From Sulfuricaulis limicola (GTDB lineage: Bacteria; Pseudomonadota; Gammaproteobacteria; Acidiferrobacterales; Sulfurifustaceae), in NCBI RefSeq assembly GCF_002355735.1, contig NZ_AP014879.1:1426001-1490000 (forward strand): 64,000 nucleotides of DNA, written 5' to 3'. The notes under the pieces were generated by a model. It was not told the DNA's origin and searched no databases. It saw only the letters and a list, made by a program, of their open reading frames with translations. Each line of letters starts with the position of its first letter. Position 1 is the first letter of the stretch. The position numbers and the translations under genes were made by a program. Of this stretch, positions 1 through 7,550 are shown piece by piece.

Positions 1-47
1 TTTACTGAATAGCCGATAGACGCAGGGCACGTATCACGCACCGTGCA

Positions 48-581
48 TCATTTCATCTTCGACGGCAGCGTGATGGTCCGGCCGTCCACCACGAAACGGC
101 CCCTGCCGAGGTGGTGCAGCATGCGCGGGTGTTTGCGCGCCGGGTCGATCCAGGCCTGGAGCACCTCGAGCACGAAAAAATTGTACTTGCGCGCCAGGTG
201 CGCATCGGTCACGCGGCATTCGAGGCTGGCATAACACTCCTCGATCAGCGGCGGCGCCACCCGCTTGGCCGGCCGCGGGGTGAGGCCGAAGGCGGCGAAC
301 TTGTCGAGGCGCCGGCCGGAGCTGTTGCCCACGGCGACGACCTTCTTGCCCAGCTCCACGGTGGGAATGTTGATGACGCACTGTTTCGTCGCCTTGAGCG
401 CCGCAAAGCTGTAATTGCGATCGCTCAGCACCATGCCGATGAGCGGCGGCTCGAAGTCCATCATGGTGAGCCATGACAGGGTCATGACGTTGGCCCGGCC
501 CTTCTGCGCCGTGGTCACCAGCACCACCGGGCCGGGCTCGAGCAGGCCGTAAACCTTGGGCAAGGGATAGGGCTTTTTCAT
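48..581 (-). CDS. Flavin reductase-like (flavoredoxin family) protein
   Basis: A 177-residue protein of the flavin reductase/flavoredoxin fold, expected to bind FMN in the cytoplasm and either reduce flavin or act as a flavin-dependent electron carrier. Family hallmarks seen are the N-terminal GPVVLVTT strand, the ANVMTLSWLTMMDFEPPLIGMV segment that lines the flavin pocket, and INIPTVELGKKVVAVG. A TTG codon lies 11 codons further upstream, but the ATG at 581 has an AAAGG ribosome site at good spacing and gives the usual family length. It stands alone on the minus strand, separated by a REP-like hairpin from the PhnA gene. The physiological substrate cannot be told from sequence. Confidence 0.82.
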   Translation of the reverse strand: MKKPYPLPKVYGLLEPGPVVLVTTAQKGRANVMTLSWLTMMDFEPPLIGMVLSDRNYSFAALKATKQCVINIPTVELGKKVVAVGNSSGRRLDKFAAFGLTPRPAKRVAPPLIEECYASLECRVTDAHLARKYNFFVLEVLQAWIDPARKHPRMLHHLGRGRFVVDGRTITLPSKMK

Positions 582-617
582 GGTCAGGCCTTTCGTTTTC
601 CCTCCTTTGATCAATTG

Positions 618-648
618 TCGTCACCCCGGCGAAAGCCGGGGTCCAGGA
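618..648. repeat. REP-like hairpin (GTCACCCCGGCGAAAGCCGGGG type)
   Basis: A perfect hairpin with 7-bp arms CCCCGGC/GCCGGGG around a GAAA loop, preceded by GTCA and followed by TCCAG. The same unit recurs many times in spacers of this window (24.9, 28.3, 32.3, 33.2, 35.3 and 38.6 kb), often as two inverted copies like a bacterial interspersed mosaic element. Confidence 0.9.
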
Positions 649-692
649 TTTGCATATCATCCCCGCGCAGCAGGGATTCATTGATTACCGTT

Positions 693-1034
693 TTACGCCT
701 TCTTCACAAACTCCGACTTGAGCTTCATCGGCCCGATGCCGTCGATCTTGCAGTCGATGTTGTGATCGCCTTCGACCAGCCGGATGTTTTTCACCTTGGT
801 GCCGACCTTGACCACCGAGGAGGAACCCTTGACCTTGAGATCCTTGATGACGGTGACGCTGTCGCCGTCCTGCAGCAGGCTGCCGTGGGCGTCCTTGACC
901 ACCAGGCCCTCATCGGCGGCTTCGGCAATGCCCTCTTTCGACCATTCGTGTGCGCATTCTGGGCAGACGAACATGCCTCGATCTTCATAGGTGTAGGCGG
1001 AGCCACACTTCGGGCATTTGGGTAAATCGCTCAT
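693..1034 (-). CDS. yjdM: PhnA/YjdM-family zinc ribbon protein
   Basis: A 113-residue protein matching the PhnA (YjdM) family over its full length. Residues 7-27 form a zinc ribbon with CPKC and CPEC knuckles, followed by the family core [21 protein letters not shown] and the C-terminal domain with [16 protein letters not shown] and [24 protein letters not shown]. The name comes from an early link to phosphonate use in E. coli that did not hold up, so the biochemical role is unknown. No phosphonate genes are nearby. The ATG at 1034 gives the standard family start [10 protein letters not shown]. Confidence 0.93.
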   Translation of the reverse strand: MSDLPKCPKCGSAYTYEDRGMFVCPECAHEWSKEGIAEAADEGLVVKDAHGSLLQDGDSVTVIKDLKVKGSSSVVKVGTKVKNIRLVEGDHNIDCKIDGIGPMKLKSEFVKKA

Positions 1035-1301
1035 AGGCCTGTCCTGCGTTGGGTTGGTTGAATCATGCGGAGCGCTGCAAACGGCCCATTGTAATCCACC
1101 CCGGCTTTCCTGGCTTGTGGAGCGGAAAAAAGGGCCGGCCGCCCTGCCCTGGCGGCTTGATGTGAGTCAATGAGCAAACGCCCGGGGTGATGTTTGATGC
1201 TTCAAACGGCAGCCACATCGCGACAGCAATTTGTACTGATTTCGGCGTCGTGGATGTGACTGCAGGGTGCATGTAGCACAATCGAGAGCAACGGAGGGTT
1301 C

Positions 1302-1418
1302 ATGATTCTTCTCGGGTACGGACTCGCGTGGTTCATTACCGGTACAACGACCGCCTGGGTGTTCGGGCGCATGGTTCAGGCAGGCAATCTGGAAGATGGG
1401 GGTTTGCTGCTCAACTGA
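1302..1418 (+). CDS. Possible 38-residue single-pass membrane peptide
   Basis: A short frame starting ATG at 1302, with a GGAGGG ribosome site 5 bases upstream, coding for 38 residues. It begins MILLGYGLAWFITGTTTAWV, which would be one membrane helix of about 20 residues, and ends in a short charged tail (GRMVQAGNLEDGG). The strong ribosome site and the clean helix followed by a basic residue argue that it is translated. It lies 130 bases upstream of the next plus-strand gene and may share its transcript. No homologue is recognised; only the reading frame and the hydrophobic profile support it. Confidence 0.45.
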   Translation: MILLGYGLAWFITGTTTAWVFGRMVQAGNLEDGGLLLN

Positions 1419-1548
1419 AGGAAACGGTCATCCTCGCGCAAAGCCAGCCATCGAATGCAGTAGTCGGGGGTGGGGATGCGGGATTTCAGCAGCTCGCGGC
1501 TCCGCGGATGTGAGCGCAGAATGCAATGCAGTGCAAAGGAGAGGAATC

Positions 1549-1833
1549 GTGGAACTCGCTCTCAAGATAGTCAACGGCCGGGTCGAGGTGTACGAGGACG
1601 GCGCCCATCGCCACTCTTACGGATCGCACATCGAAGATGCCGCCACCGATGGCAAGATCGTTGCCGTCGTCACCCGGGATGGCCGGATCGAGGAATACCG
1701 GGACGGCATGTGCCAGCGTTCCTACGGTTCGAACGCCAGGAAGATCCGGATTTCGGGAAACACCTTGGCTGTAACGCTCAGGGACGGGCGGATCGCCGAA
1801 TTCGAGAACGGCATGTGCCGGCGCATGTATTAG
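1549..1833 (+). CDS. Small protein of three tandem repeats (GRxEEYxDGxxxRSYGS)
   Basis: A 94-residue protein made almost entirely of three imperfect units of about 28-30 residues, each containing a strand-turn-strand of the type NGRVEVYEDGAHRHSYGS, DGRIEEYRDGMCQRSYGS and DGRIAEFENGMCRRMY. The spacing suggests small beta-hairpin blades similar to beta-propeller or YD-like repeats, though three units are too few for a closed propeller. The GTG at 1549 is chosen because AAAGGAGAGG lies 4 bases upstream; a frame extending to an ATG at 1396 has no ribosome site and non-repeat sequence. Function unknown. A long inverted repeat follows the stop codon. Confidence 0.65.
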   Translation: MELALKIVNGRVEVYEDGAHRHSYGSHIEDAATDGKIVAVVTRDGRIEEYRDGMCQRSYGSNARKIRISGNTLAVTLRDGRIAEFENGMCRRMY

Positions 1834-1852
1834 GAAAAAGGGGCCTATTAGG

Positions 1853-1937
1853 AAAAAGGGGCCAGGCTCAATTTTTGATCTTGTTTGCATCACGTCGGAC
1901 GCACAGAATTGAAAAAATTGAGCCTGGTCCCTTTTTT
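1853..1937. repeat. Long inverted repeat after the small repeat protein
   Basis: Arms of about 24 bases, AAAAAGGGGCCAGGCTCAA... at 1853-1876 and its near-complement ...TTGAGCCTGGTCCCTTTTTT at 1912-1937, with about 35 bases between. A shorter direct copy of AAAAAGGGGCC precedes it at 1835. The T-run at the end would allow it to act as a terminator for the upstream plus-strand gene; a similar GAGCCTGG stretch occurs at about 6862, so it may also be a mobile palindromic element. Confidence 0.6.
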
Positions 1938-2016
1938 ATACGGACAGCTCCCCTCCCCCAAAAACCGGTTCCAGTCTTTTCAAACAGCAACCCCGCCGCT
2001 TAAGCGCGGTGTCGCG

Positions 2017-2796
2017 TTATCTCTTTCCTGCCATGCCGGCCTGTGCCGCCGCGCGGAAGCGCTCGATGCTCTTCAGGTGATCCTGGTACTCTTCCCTCCC
2101 CTTCGCCATCTCGGCATCGTAGGCGGCCAGGAAGGCCTTGTAAGCCCGGGCGGCGCCGTCTTTTTTGCCGGCGCGCTCGGCGATCTGGTGCTCCAGCATG
2201 AAACCCAGCAAATGATTCGGCGCGGACTGCCGCAGCATTTCAATTTGCACTTGGGCGCCTTTGATGTCTTCCGTCGTCAGATGCAGCAAGGCCACGTGAT
2301 AGCGGGCGTCGTTGTCCAGCGACCCCAGGCCGTCGTAGGCTTGCAGCGCCATTGGCGCGAACCGTAACGCCTCCGCGACATCCCCCTTCTCGCTCGCCGC
2401 CATGACCCGGTTGTACAGGCGGTCTGCCGCTTCCCGTGGCGACATGCTGGCCAGATCCACCATCTGGCCCGGCGCGGGAACCGCCGGGGACATGGATTGC
2501 GCAAACGGCGCCGGTGCCGGGGCGCCGCCGCTCTGACCGAACAAGGCCGACAGTGCCACGCCGAGGGCGAGCATGGCGATGAGGATGGCGGCCCACGGTG
2601 CGATGGTTTGCGCGTTCCACTGTTTAGGCATTGCGGGCAGGAGCGAAGCGCCGCATTCCTGGCAGGCGCGCGACCCGGGCTTGACCTCGGCCTCGCACTC
2701 CGGGCAACTCGTTACGATGGGCGTTCCGCAGTGGCCGCAGAAATTGCCCGCGGCGGGCTTGCCGCAGCCGGGACATTTGACAGTTTTGGCGTTCAT
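2017..2796 (-). CDS. Membrane-anchored double zinc ribbon protein with TPR-like tail
   Basis: A 259-residue protein. Residues 8-25 (CPGCGKPAAGNFCGHCG) and 31-49 (CPECEAEV...CQECG) form two zinc ribbons. A transmembrane helix follows at about 68-88 (IAPWAAILIAMLALGVALSAL), then a Pro/Ala-rich linker and a helical region (about 120-250) that resembles tetratricopeptide repeats (YNRVMAASEKGDVAEALRFA, YHVALLHLTTEDIKGAQ, RAYKAFLAAYDAEM). The likely topology is cytoplasmic ribbons and a periplasmic helical domain. Such double-ribbon proteins are common and uncharacterised. The gene is monocistronic. Confidence 0.75.
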   Translation of the reverse strand: MNAKTVKCPGCGKPAAGNFCGHCGTPIVTSCPECEAEVKPGSRACQECGASLLPAMPKQWNAQTIAPWAAILIAMLALGVALSALFGQSGGAPAPAPFAQSMSPAVPAPGQMVDLASMSPREAADRLYNRVMAASEKGDVAEALRFAPMALQAYDGLGSLDNDARYHVALLHLTTEDIKGAQVQIEMLRQSAPNHLLGFMLEHQIAERAGKKDGAARAYKAFLAAYDAEMAKGREEYQDHLKSIERFRAAAQAGMAGKR

Positions 2797-2910
2797 GGCC
2801 GCACCTTACCACGGGACAATGAGGCGTGACGAGATGTCTGAGCATGGGAAACAAACCGCCAGACCGGTCTTAAGGGAGCGCGAGCTTGTCGTAACCTATC
2901 TCAAAATCAT

Positions 2911-3098
2911 TCCCCCCTCCCCTCGCGGGGTGAGGCGGAGTTTTGCAAAAGATCCAGTGGACCTTTTGCCCGCCGAACGGGCGCACACGATTCTCGTGCG
3001 CCCCGGGCGGGAATACAGGTTAGGGGGAGGGGGATATCAGAAACGGAATACGACATTGGTTTGCATGGTATCGCACGCTGTGCGTGCGATCACATAAA
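2911..3098. repeat. Spacer with C-rich/G-rich inverted repeat and TGGTATCGC palindrome
   Basis: The 370-base spacer 2797-3166 holds no gene I can support. It contains CCCCCCTCCCC...GGGGTGAGG at 2911-2934 and its inverted partner TTAGGGGGAGGGGG near 3020-3034, the same CCCTCTCCC-type family seen at 8.5, 23.8, 26.8 and 40.5 kb, and a second palindrome TGGTATCGCACGCTGTGCG at 3065-3090 that recurs at 33220 with the same trailing ATTACATAAA-like end. Confidence 0.65.
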
Positions 3099-3166
3099 TT
3101 CAAGGGTCGAACCTGAGGCAGGATGGCGCATTCGTACGGTGAATTTTCGATGCTAAGCTGAGGTGG

Positions 3167-3502
3167 ATGGAAATTAAACACTTAACCGGCAATCGCCGCA
3201 TGCTTCCCGGATACTGCCATCTGATCGCGCTGACTGTACTCGCCACGCTGGCTGCCTGCGGCAAGGACACGGAAACGGAACCGTACAAGAAGACCGAACA
3301 CCGTCGCGACTTCACGCCCGAGGAGTTCGGCATCGGTCGCCAGCACACCCGGGATCTCGCCTGCAACCGCGAGATCGACCAAATGCTCGATGCGGTGCGC
3401 ATCTGTTACAACACTCGTACCGAAGCGGAATGCGTGGCATTGCAGGAACAGCAGTCCGGCCACATCGCCCGGCTCAAGAACTCCGTGCGTTGCCGGCGGT
3501 GA
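3167..3502 (+). CDS. Putative small lipoprotein
   Basis: A 111-residue protein with an N-terminal signal (basic start, hydrophobic HLIALTVLATLAAC) and a lipobox LAAC-G, so Cys31 should be lipidated and the protein anchored to the inner or outer membrane. The mature part is hydrophilic, has four more cysteines (for example DLACNREIDQ, VRICYNTRTEAECVALQ, NSVRCRR) that could form two disulfides in the periplasm, and ends with an Arg-rich tail. The ATG at 3167 has GAGG 4 bases upstream; an internal ATG 11 codons later would give a more standard signal but lacks a ribosome site. Family not recognised. Confidence 0.62.
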   Translation: MEIKHLTGNRRMLPGYCHLIALTVLATLAACGKDTETEPYKKTEHRRDFTPEEFGIGRQHTRDLACNREIDQMLDAVRICYNTRTEAECVALQEQQSGHIARLKNSVRCRR

Positions 3503-3864
3503 GAATCAGGCGGGAGAGGGTTAAGCGTGGGTGGGGCTGAGTACCTCGAAGCCTTGCTACCTGACTAAGAGCACACCACAGCAACCTGCTACAGCTTTCT
3601 GCGGCTTCACTCATCAGCCCACCCACTTGAAATGGCGCGCCTCTCACAGGCGAGAGGTACTTATTAGAATTACGCTCCATTATCCTCATGCTTCGAGGAC
3701 AGCTTGAGGGTACTCCCCTGCCACGAAAATTCAACGCAGCGAAATGGTAATTTATCAATTCAGTCAGCAATCCGATTTCGCCAATGCGACGGCGGTGTTC
3801 TGGCGTGTTTTTCCGTGTTTTCTCCCGGTTGAAGCCGATCCAGCCCCTGCGCTATCGTCCACCC
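3503..3864. other. Spacer with nothing recognisable
   Basis: I see no supported gene, RNA or repeat of the window's families in these 362 bases. Open frames on the minus strand here are low in coding character. Confidence 0.5.
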
Positions 3865-4113
3865 ATGAAAATTGATCTGTTAAGCGCCATCGACGCCGCG
3901 CTCGCCGGCGACTGGGACCGCGCGCACAAGACCGTGCAGCAGGACGAAGACGACCCGCTCGCCTGCTGGATTCACGCCGTGCTGCACAAGATCGAAGGCG
4001 ATGCGGGCAACAGCCGCTATTGGTATTCGCGCTCGGCGCATTCGTATGGTGAGTTTGCCGACGCCAGCCAGGAGCTGGCGGCAATCAAGCGCGAGTTGGA
4101 GAGCGGGCGCTGA
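3865..4113 (+). CDS. Small uncharacterised protein
   Basis: An 82-residue acidic helical protein beginning MKIDLLSAIDAALAGDWDRAHKTVQQDEDDPLA. Internal features are CWIHAVLHKIEGDAGNSRYWYSRS, which resembles a short TPR-like helix pair, and a C-terminal helix ASQELAAIKRELE. I recall this shape (CWIHAVLH..GD..N..YWY.RA) from conserved gammaproteobacterial hypotheticals of about 80-90 residues; no function is known. The ATG at 3865 is used; the frame extends upstream but that part is Arg/Phe-rich and unlikely to be protein. Confidence 0.65.
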   Translation: MKIDLLSAIDAALAGDWDRAHKTVQQDEDDPLACWIHAVLHKIEGDAGNSRYWYSRSAHSYGEFADASQELAAIKRELESGR

Positions 4114-4149
4114 GTCCACGCGAGCGGTTGTAACTATGGAAGAATCTTT

Positions 4150-4229
4150 TGTAGGGTGTGCTGAGCGTCAGCGAAGCGCACCAATATACGTCGAACGGTG
4201 CGCAACGCTGCGCTTTTGCGCACCCTACA
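4150..4229. repeat. TGTAGGGTGTG...GCACCCTACA palindromic repeat
   Basis: An 80-base imperfect palindrome: TGTAGGGTGTGCTGAGCG at the left end and CGCTTTTGCGCACCCTACA at the right, with internal GCGAAGCGCACC/GGTGCGCAACGC. It fills the spacer between two convergent genes. Confidence 0.8.
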
Positions 4230-4262
4230 TAAAGGCCGTGAATTTCATTTCGTTATACGCTC

Positions 4263-4667
4263 TTATTCAGTTCTCGACTTCTTGAATCGAATAATCTGAC
4301 GCCGCTCTTTCTTGCTGGGGCGCCCGTTGGTATGGATGGCATGCTGCCGCTCAGCGGCCAAACGGGTCGCGAGGGCCTTGCGCGCCGTCTGGCTCGATTC
4401 GCTTTCTTCGTAAAGCAGCGCGGCTTGCGTCGCCGGGCCGCGCTTGGCGGACAAGACCAGCACGCGTACGACGTATTCATACGGGCCGATATGGATGTTC
4501 AAGGCATCGCCAAGGCGGATGGCCTTGGCCGCCTTCACCCGCTCGCCATTCAGCTTGACCTTGCCGCCCGCCGCTGCCTCCGCGGCCAGGGTCCGGGTCT
4601 TGAAGAATCTCGCCGCCCAAAGCCATTTGTCGAGGCGTATGGCGCTGTCTGGTGATGCGGTATCCAT
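4263..4667 (-). CDS. hslR: Ribosome-associated heat shock protein Hsp15 (S4 domain)
   Basis: A 134-residue S4 RNA-binding protein of the Hsp15 family, which in E. coli binds free 50S subunits carrying a nascent chain and helps rescue stalled ribosomes. The S4 domain spans about residues 9-65 with the conserved IRLDKWLWAARFFKTRTLA and GGKVKLNGERVKAAKAIRLGD; the basic tail NGRPSKKERRQIIRFKKSR is typical of the family. The ATG at 4667 is preferred to a TTG two codons upstream. It follows the fic gene by 12 bases on the same strand and may be co-transcribed with it. Confidence 0.92.
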   Translation of the reverse strand: MDTASPDSAIRLDKWLWAARFFKTRTLAAEAAAGGKVKLNGERVKAAKAIRLGDALNIHIGPYEYVVRVLVLSAKRGPATQAALLYEESESSQTARKALATRLAAERQHAIHTNGRPSKKERRQIIRFKKSRTE

Positions 4668-4679
4668 GAACAATGAGGA

Positions 4680-5828
4680 TTACTCTCCGGCTTTCTCGAT
4701 TACCCTCATGATCGGCCCCGCCAGATAAAGCTGGCCCCACTTACGGCCCGATATTTCCTTGAGCATGCCAGTGCGTTCCAGGAGCGATACCGTCTGCCGG
4801 GCGGTCGGATTGGAGACCTCGAGAATTTTCGCCGCACGCGCGACGGTGATATAGGGATTCAAGAACAACTCATCCAGCAAGGTAATGGCCTTGGGCTTGT
4901 CCTTCAGGCGTCCGCGGAATTTCTCCCGCAATGCCATCAGGTCGTCGGCGCGTTGTATGGCATCACGCGCCGTCTCCGTGACGCCCGTGAGGAAGAAAAG
5001 CAGCCATCGCGTCCAGTCGCAATGAGTCCGCACCCGCTGCAACAGGTCGTAATAATCCTGGCGATGCGCTTCGATGTAAGCGGACAGGTACAGCAGAGGT
5101 TGCGACAGCCTCCCGCGTTCGATCAAAAACAACGTAATCAGCAGGCGTCCGACGCGTCCATTTCCGTCCAAAAACGGATGAATGGCCTCGAAGTGCTCGT
5201 GCATCAGGGCGCACTGGATGAGGTCCGGATGCTTGTCGCGTTCGTGCAGAAAGCGTTCCCAGCGAGCAAGCGATTGTTGCATCGGCGCGGGCGGCGGTGG
5301 AACGTAAGACGCGGTAACGGGCGTGCTGCCACGGGGACCGATCCAGTTCTGGGAGCGCCGGAATTCACCCGGTGTGGCGCGATCTCCGCGCACGCCTTTC
5401 ATGAGCCGGGCATGCAGTTCGCGCACGAGCCGCAACGACAGCGGCAGCGTCCGCAGGCGTTTGACGCCGTGTTCCAGCGCCGCGACGTAATTGCGCACCT
5501 CGCGCACGTCAGCCTCGTCGCCATCCGGGACTTCCGCCTCCATTTCATCAAGCAGGATATCGGACAGACTGGCGCGCGTGCCTTCGATGCGCGAGGACAA
5601 CACCGCCTCACGGCGAATATAGGGGGCGATCAGCAGGTGCGGATTGGGCAGCAGACGGCCGAGTCCTGAAAGTTCGCTCAACGCCGCGTCCGCGCGTGAC
5701 AAGGCCAGGGCCAATTCCGCATCATAGGGGATCGCCGGCGGCAGTGGCGCCGGAATGAAGGCATGGTATTTCTCGGGGGTACGGATCACTCGACCCGCCT
5801 CGGGACACCGGAAGTCCTTGGGGTTCAC
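4680..5828 (-). CDS. Fic family protein (class II-like AMPylator)
   Basis: A 382-residue Fic protein, expected to transfer AMP or another nucleotide-derived group to a protein target. The catalytic motif HPFLDGNGRVGR lies at residues 217-228. An N-terminal inhibitory-type motif SSRIEG (78-83) fits the (S/T)xxxE(G/N) rule of autoinhibited class II Fic proteins. The N-terminal Fic_N-like region ends near 130, and the C-terminal 90 residues (TLLDELFLNPYITVARAAKILEVSNPTARQTVSLLERTGML) form a winged helix that could bind DNA, so autorepression is plausible. A perfect palindrome lies 31 bases upstream of the start. No separate antitoxin is needed in class II. Confidence 0.9.
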   Translation of the reverse strand: MNPKDFRCPEAGRVIRTPEKYHAFIPAPLPPAIPYDAELALALSRADAALSELSGLGRLLPNPHLLIAPYIRREAVLSSRIEGTRASLSDILLDEMEAEVPDGDEADVREVRNYVAALEHGVKRLRTLPLSLRLVRELHARLMKGVRGDRATPGEFRRSQNWIGPRGSTPVTASYVPPPPAPMQQSLARWERFLHERDKHPDLIQCALMHEHFEAIHPFLDGNGRVGRLLITLFLIERGRLSQPLLYLSAYIEAHRQDYYDLLQRVRTHCDWTRWLLFFLTGVTETARDAIQRADDLMALREKFRGRLKDKPKAITLLDELFLNPYITVARAAKILEVSNPTARQTVSLLERTGMLKEISGRKWGQLYLAGPIMRVIEKAGE

Positions 5829-5858
5829 GCCGCGCTCTCTGTTGTTTGCAAGGCCATT

Positions 5859-5881
5859 TTCAAAGCATAATTCGCTTTGAA
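5859..5881. promoter_or_regulatory. Palindromic operator candidate upstream of fic
   Basis: Perfect inverted repeat TTCAAAGC - 7 bases - GCTTTGAA in an AT-rich stretch, 31-53 bases upstream of the fic start. Since the Fic protein ends in a winged-helix domain, this may be its own binding site. Inference from position and symmetry only. Confidence 0.45.
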
Positions 5882-5930
5882 AGAATTATCCATATAATTT
5901 TAAATGCCTTGAAGGGCCCGAAAACCTGCT

Positions 5931-6182
5931 TTAAAGCTGTCCAGGCTGGTTTCGCCACGACTTGGGCCGAGCGGGTCGTCGATTCTGCGCCAATCGTTTC
6001 AGCCAGAGATGAACGTCTTCAGCACGGTATATCGCGGCACCCTTCTCAATCGCGGCATCTGCGGCAAGCGCCTCGTGCACGAACTCTTGCGTCAGTTCTT
6101 CCTTGCTGCGTCTCATAGCCAGTTTTTCAGCCTGAATCGTTTTCTGTGCGCTCACCTTGTCTTCTCTCTGCCTTGCGCCCAC
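5931..6182 (-). CDS. Putative antitoxin-like small protein
   Basis: Up to 83 residues; the likelier start is a GTG about 10 codons in (VSAQKTIQAEKLAMRRSKEELTQ region). The sequence has a helical N-terminus and a C-terminal tail AIYRAEDVHLWLKRLAQNRRPARPKSWR that resembles the tails of many type II antitoxins (aromatic-EDVH-x-W/Y-L, then Pro/Lys/Arg-rich, ending KxWR). No toxin gene is adjacent, so it would be an orphan. It sits about 100 bases upstream of fic on the same strand. Its last 27 bases recur at 8460-8486 as a fragment. Assignment is tentative. Confidence 0.4.
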   Translation of the reverse strand: MGARQREDKVSAQKTIQAEKLAMRRSKEELTQEFVHEALAADAAIEKGAAIYRAEDVHLWLKRLAQNRRPARPKSWRNQPGQL

Positions 6183-6221
6183 ATGGCTTTTCCAATTATA
6201 TCGTTGTGAATGTTATGGTCA

Positions 6222-6287
6222 GCCCTAGATATAAGGGTTGGAGATGAGACGAGATAATGGAAAGGCGTGAAGCCTTACAGCCCTGAA
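6222..6287. repeat. GCCCTAGATATAAGGGTTGG direct repeat, copy 1
   Basis: A 66-base element closely similar to 8270-8337 in the same orientation (shared GCCCTAGAT.TAAGGGTTGGA.A.GAGAC, GGCGTG.AG, CAG/CGCCCTGAAA). A shorter piece starting GGCCCTAGATATA occurs at 26188. The two full copies bracket the toxin-antitoxin cluster. Confidence 0.75.
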
Positions 6288-6420
6288 ATCATCCTCGCCT
6301 TCTGACGCTTGTTTGTGCACGAACTGATATTTTCCCCGAATCCCGCCCCACCCCGGTATTGCGCGTATAGTGAGAGTGCATACACACGAATCCGCACGCG
6401 CCAAACCGAGGAACCGCATT

Positions 6421-6819
6421 ATGGAAGGCATCAGCGACATCAGAATCGCGGGCATCGACGAAAGGCGCCCGCCGCGGATCCGCCGGGAACCGTACATCGA
6501 TCTCTGCTTCCGGCTCACGCACAAGGCGCCGGTCGACTGGTGCCAGGATTTCACCGATCACATGGCCAAAGAGGGCTTCCCGACAACGATCGATGCCAAG
6601 GAGTGCCTGTACATCGAAACCTGGGTCCGCTTGCCCGACGAGATCGTCGGGCGCCTGCAAATCCTCAAGAAAGCCGTGGCGGACTGCAACGCGCGCTACA
6701 TTGCAAAAATCGAGGCCAGCGAGCGCGACAAGGACGGTGCAATTGATGATCTGGCCAAGGAAGCCGGCCCGCAGGGGCAGCTGAACCGCATCATCGCCGG
6801 GCTGGATTTCGGCGACTGA
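6421..6819 (+). CDS. Conserved hypothetical protein
   Basis: A 132-residue soluble protein beginning MEGISDIRIAGIDERRPPRIRR, followed by a predicted alpha/beta section (YIDLCFRLTHKAPVDWCQDFTDHM, TIDAKECLYIETWVRLPDEIVGRLQILKKAVADCNARYI) and an acidic C-terminus. No signal peptide or membrane segment. The ATG at 6421 is selected because GAGGAA lies just upstream. The family is not recognised. It is transcribed towards the strong hairpin at 6935. Confidence 0.62.
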   Translation: MEGISDIRIAGIDERRPPRIRREPYIDLCFRLTHKAPVDWCQDFTDHMAKEGFPTTIDAKECLYIETWVRLPDEIVGRLQILKKAVADCNARYIAKIEASERDKDGAIDDLAKEAGPQGQLNRIIAGLDFGD

Positions 6820-6934
6820 GGGAAAGGACTTTTTCATGGTCTTGGCTCTCGTGGAAAATCGAGCCTGGCTTCTTTATTTGCTCCGAGCATAGTCGCGGAA
6901 ACGCTGGTCCGGTTTATCCTTGGATAAGCAAAAA

Positions 6935-6964
6935 AACAAAGCCCGCTTGTAGCGGGCTTTGTTT
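6935..6964. terminator. Bidirectional intrinsic terminator
   Basis: A hairpin with stem AACAAAGCCCGC/GCGGGCTTTGTT and loop TTGTA-like, flanked by an A-run on the left and by A's after GTTTC on the right, so it can stop transcription from the plus-strand gene ending at 6819 and from the minus-strand operon ending at 7007. Confidence 0.9.
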
Positions 6965-7006
6965 CAAAAAACTGCGACTTTGTCAGTCGACACGTTTACC
7001 GACCCA

Positions 7007-7168
7007 TCATTCCTCCACGATTTTGCCATCGCGATATACCACGACATAGCCCGTGGAGCGCCGTGCCTGTTCGCGCGCGCGCTTTGCCGCACGGCGCAGT
7101 GCGGTTTCGGAACTCACCAAATCCGGGCCACGCGCAGGCACACGGGTTTTCTTGTTCTCGTTACTCAC
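7007..7168 (-). CDS. Small basic protein, last gene of the TA operon
   Basis: A 53-residue frame from GTG at 7168 with GAGGGA about 8 bases upstream, ending TGA at 7007. The protein is basic (TALRRAAKRAREQARRS) and ends GYVVVYRDGKIVEE, a strand-turn-strand. It lies 65 bases after the XRE regulator and directly before the bidirectional terminator, which supports its being the last gene of the toxin-antitoxin operon. I recall short proteins with a similar VYRDGKIV end but no function. Confidence 0.5.
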   Translation of the reverse strand: MSNENKKTRVPARGPDLVSSETALRRAAKRAREQARRSTGYVVVYRDGKIVEE

Positions 7169-7233
7169 GATTTGTATCCCTCAGCAACTAACACCGCACT
7201 TGGCTGGCATTCGGGCCAGCCACCACGATGGCG

Positions 7234-7548
7234 CTATGCGGCGAGCACCTGAAGCCCCTTGGACTCAACCAGACTCAGCAGCTTCAGGGAAGGCCCATTG
7301 GGCTTTTTCTCGCCACGCTCCCACTTCTGAACGGTCGAAACGCTGGTATTGAGATACGCGGCGAACACGGCCTGGCTAGCCTTGTTGCGTTCGCGAATGC
7401 GCTTGATCTGCGCGGCAGAGTATTCCTTGACCCGAGGCAGGCACAGCACATCAAACTCACGCATCGTTTTAGTTTCCATTAAACCGGCATCGTGCAGACC
7501 GCGGGCGGTCTCGTGCACAGCATTCAGAATCGTCTTGCGTTTTGTCAC
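7234..7548 (-). CDS. XRE-family regulator, NadS/HigA-like antitoxin
   Basis: A 104-residue DNA-binding protein of the XRE type usually found as the antitoxin of a RelE-like toxin. The helix-turn-helix is at about 45-90: IKRIRERNKASQAVFAAYLNTSVSTVQKWERGEKKPNGPSLKLLSLVESKGL, including the family's typical NTSVSTVQKWERGEKKPNGP. GTG start at 7548, two bases after the preceding gene's stop, so it is translationally linked. Its own cognate toxin is missing; it follows a complete killer/antidote pair instead. Confidence 0.85.
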   Translation of the reverse strand: MTKRKTILNAVHETARGLHDAGLMETKTMREFDVLCLPRVKEYSAAQIKRIRERNKASQAVFAAYLNTSVSTVQKWERGEKKPNGPSLKLLSLVESKGLQVLAA

Positions 7549-7550
7549 TA

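Noticed and set aside
1063-1281. Minus-strand frame of 72 codons upstream of the small membrane peptide
   Set aside because: No ribosome site, no coherent hydrophobic or charged pattern, and it spans a spacer with promoter-like DNA.
3474-3770. Minus-strand frame of 98 codons in the spacer after the lipoprotein gene
   Set aside because: Overlaps the lipoprotein gene end, has no ribosome site and shows no domain.
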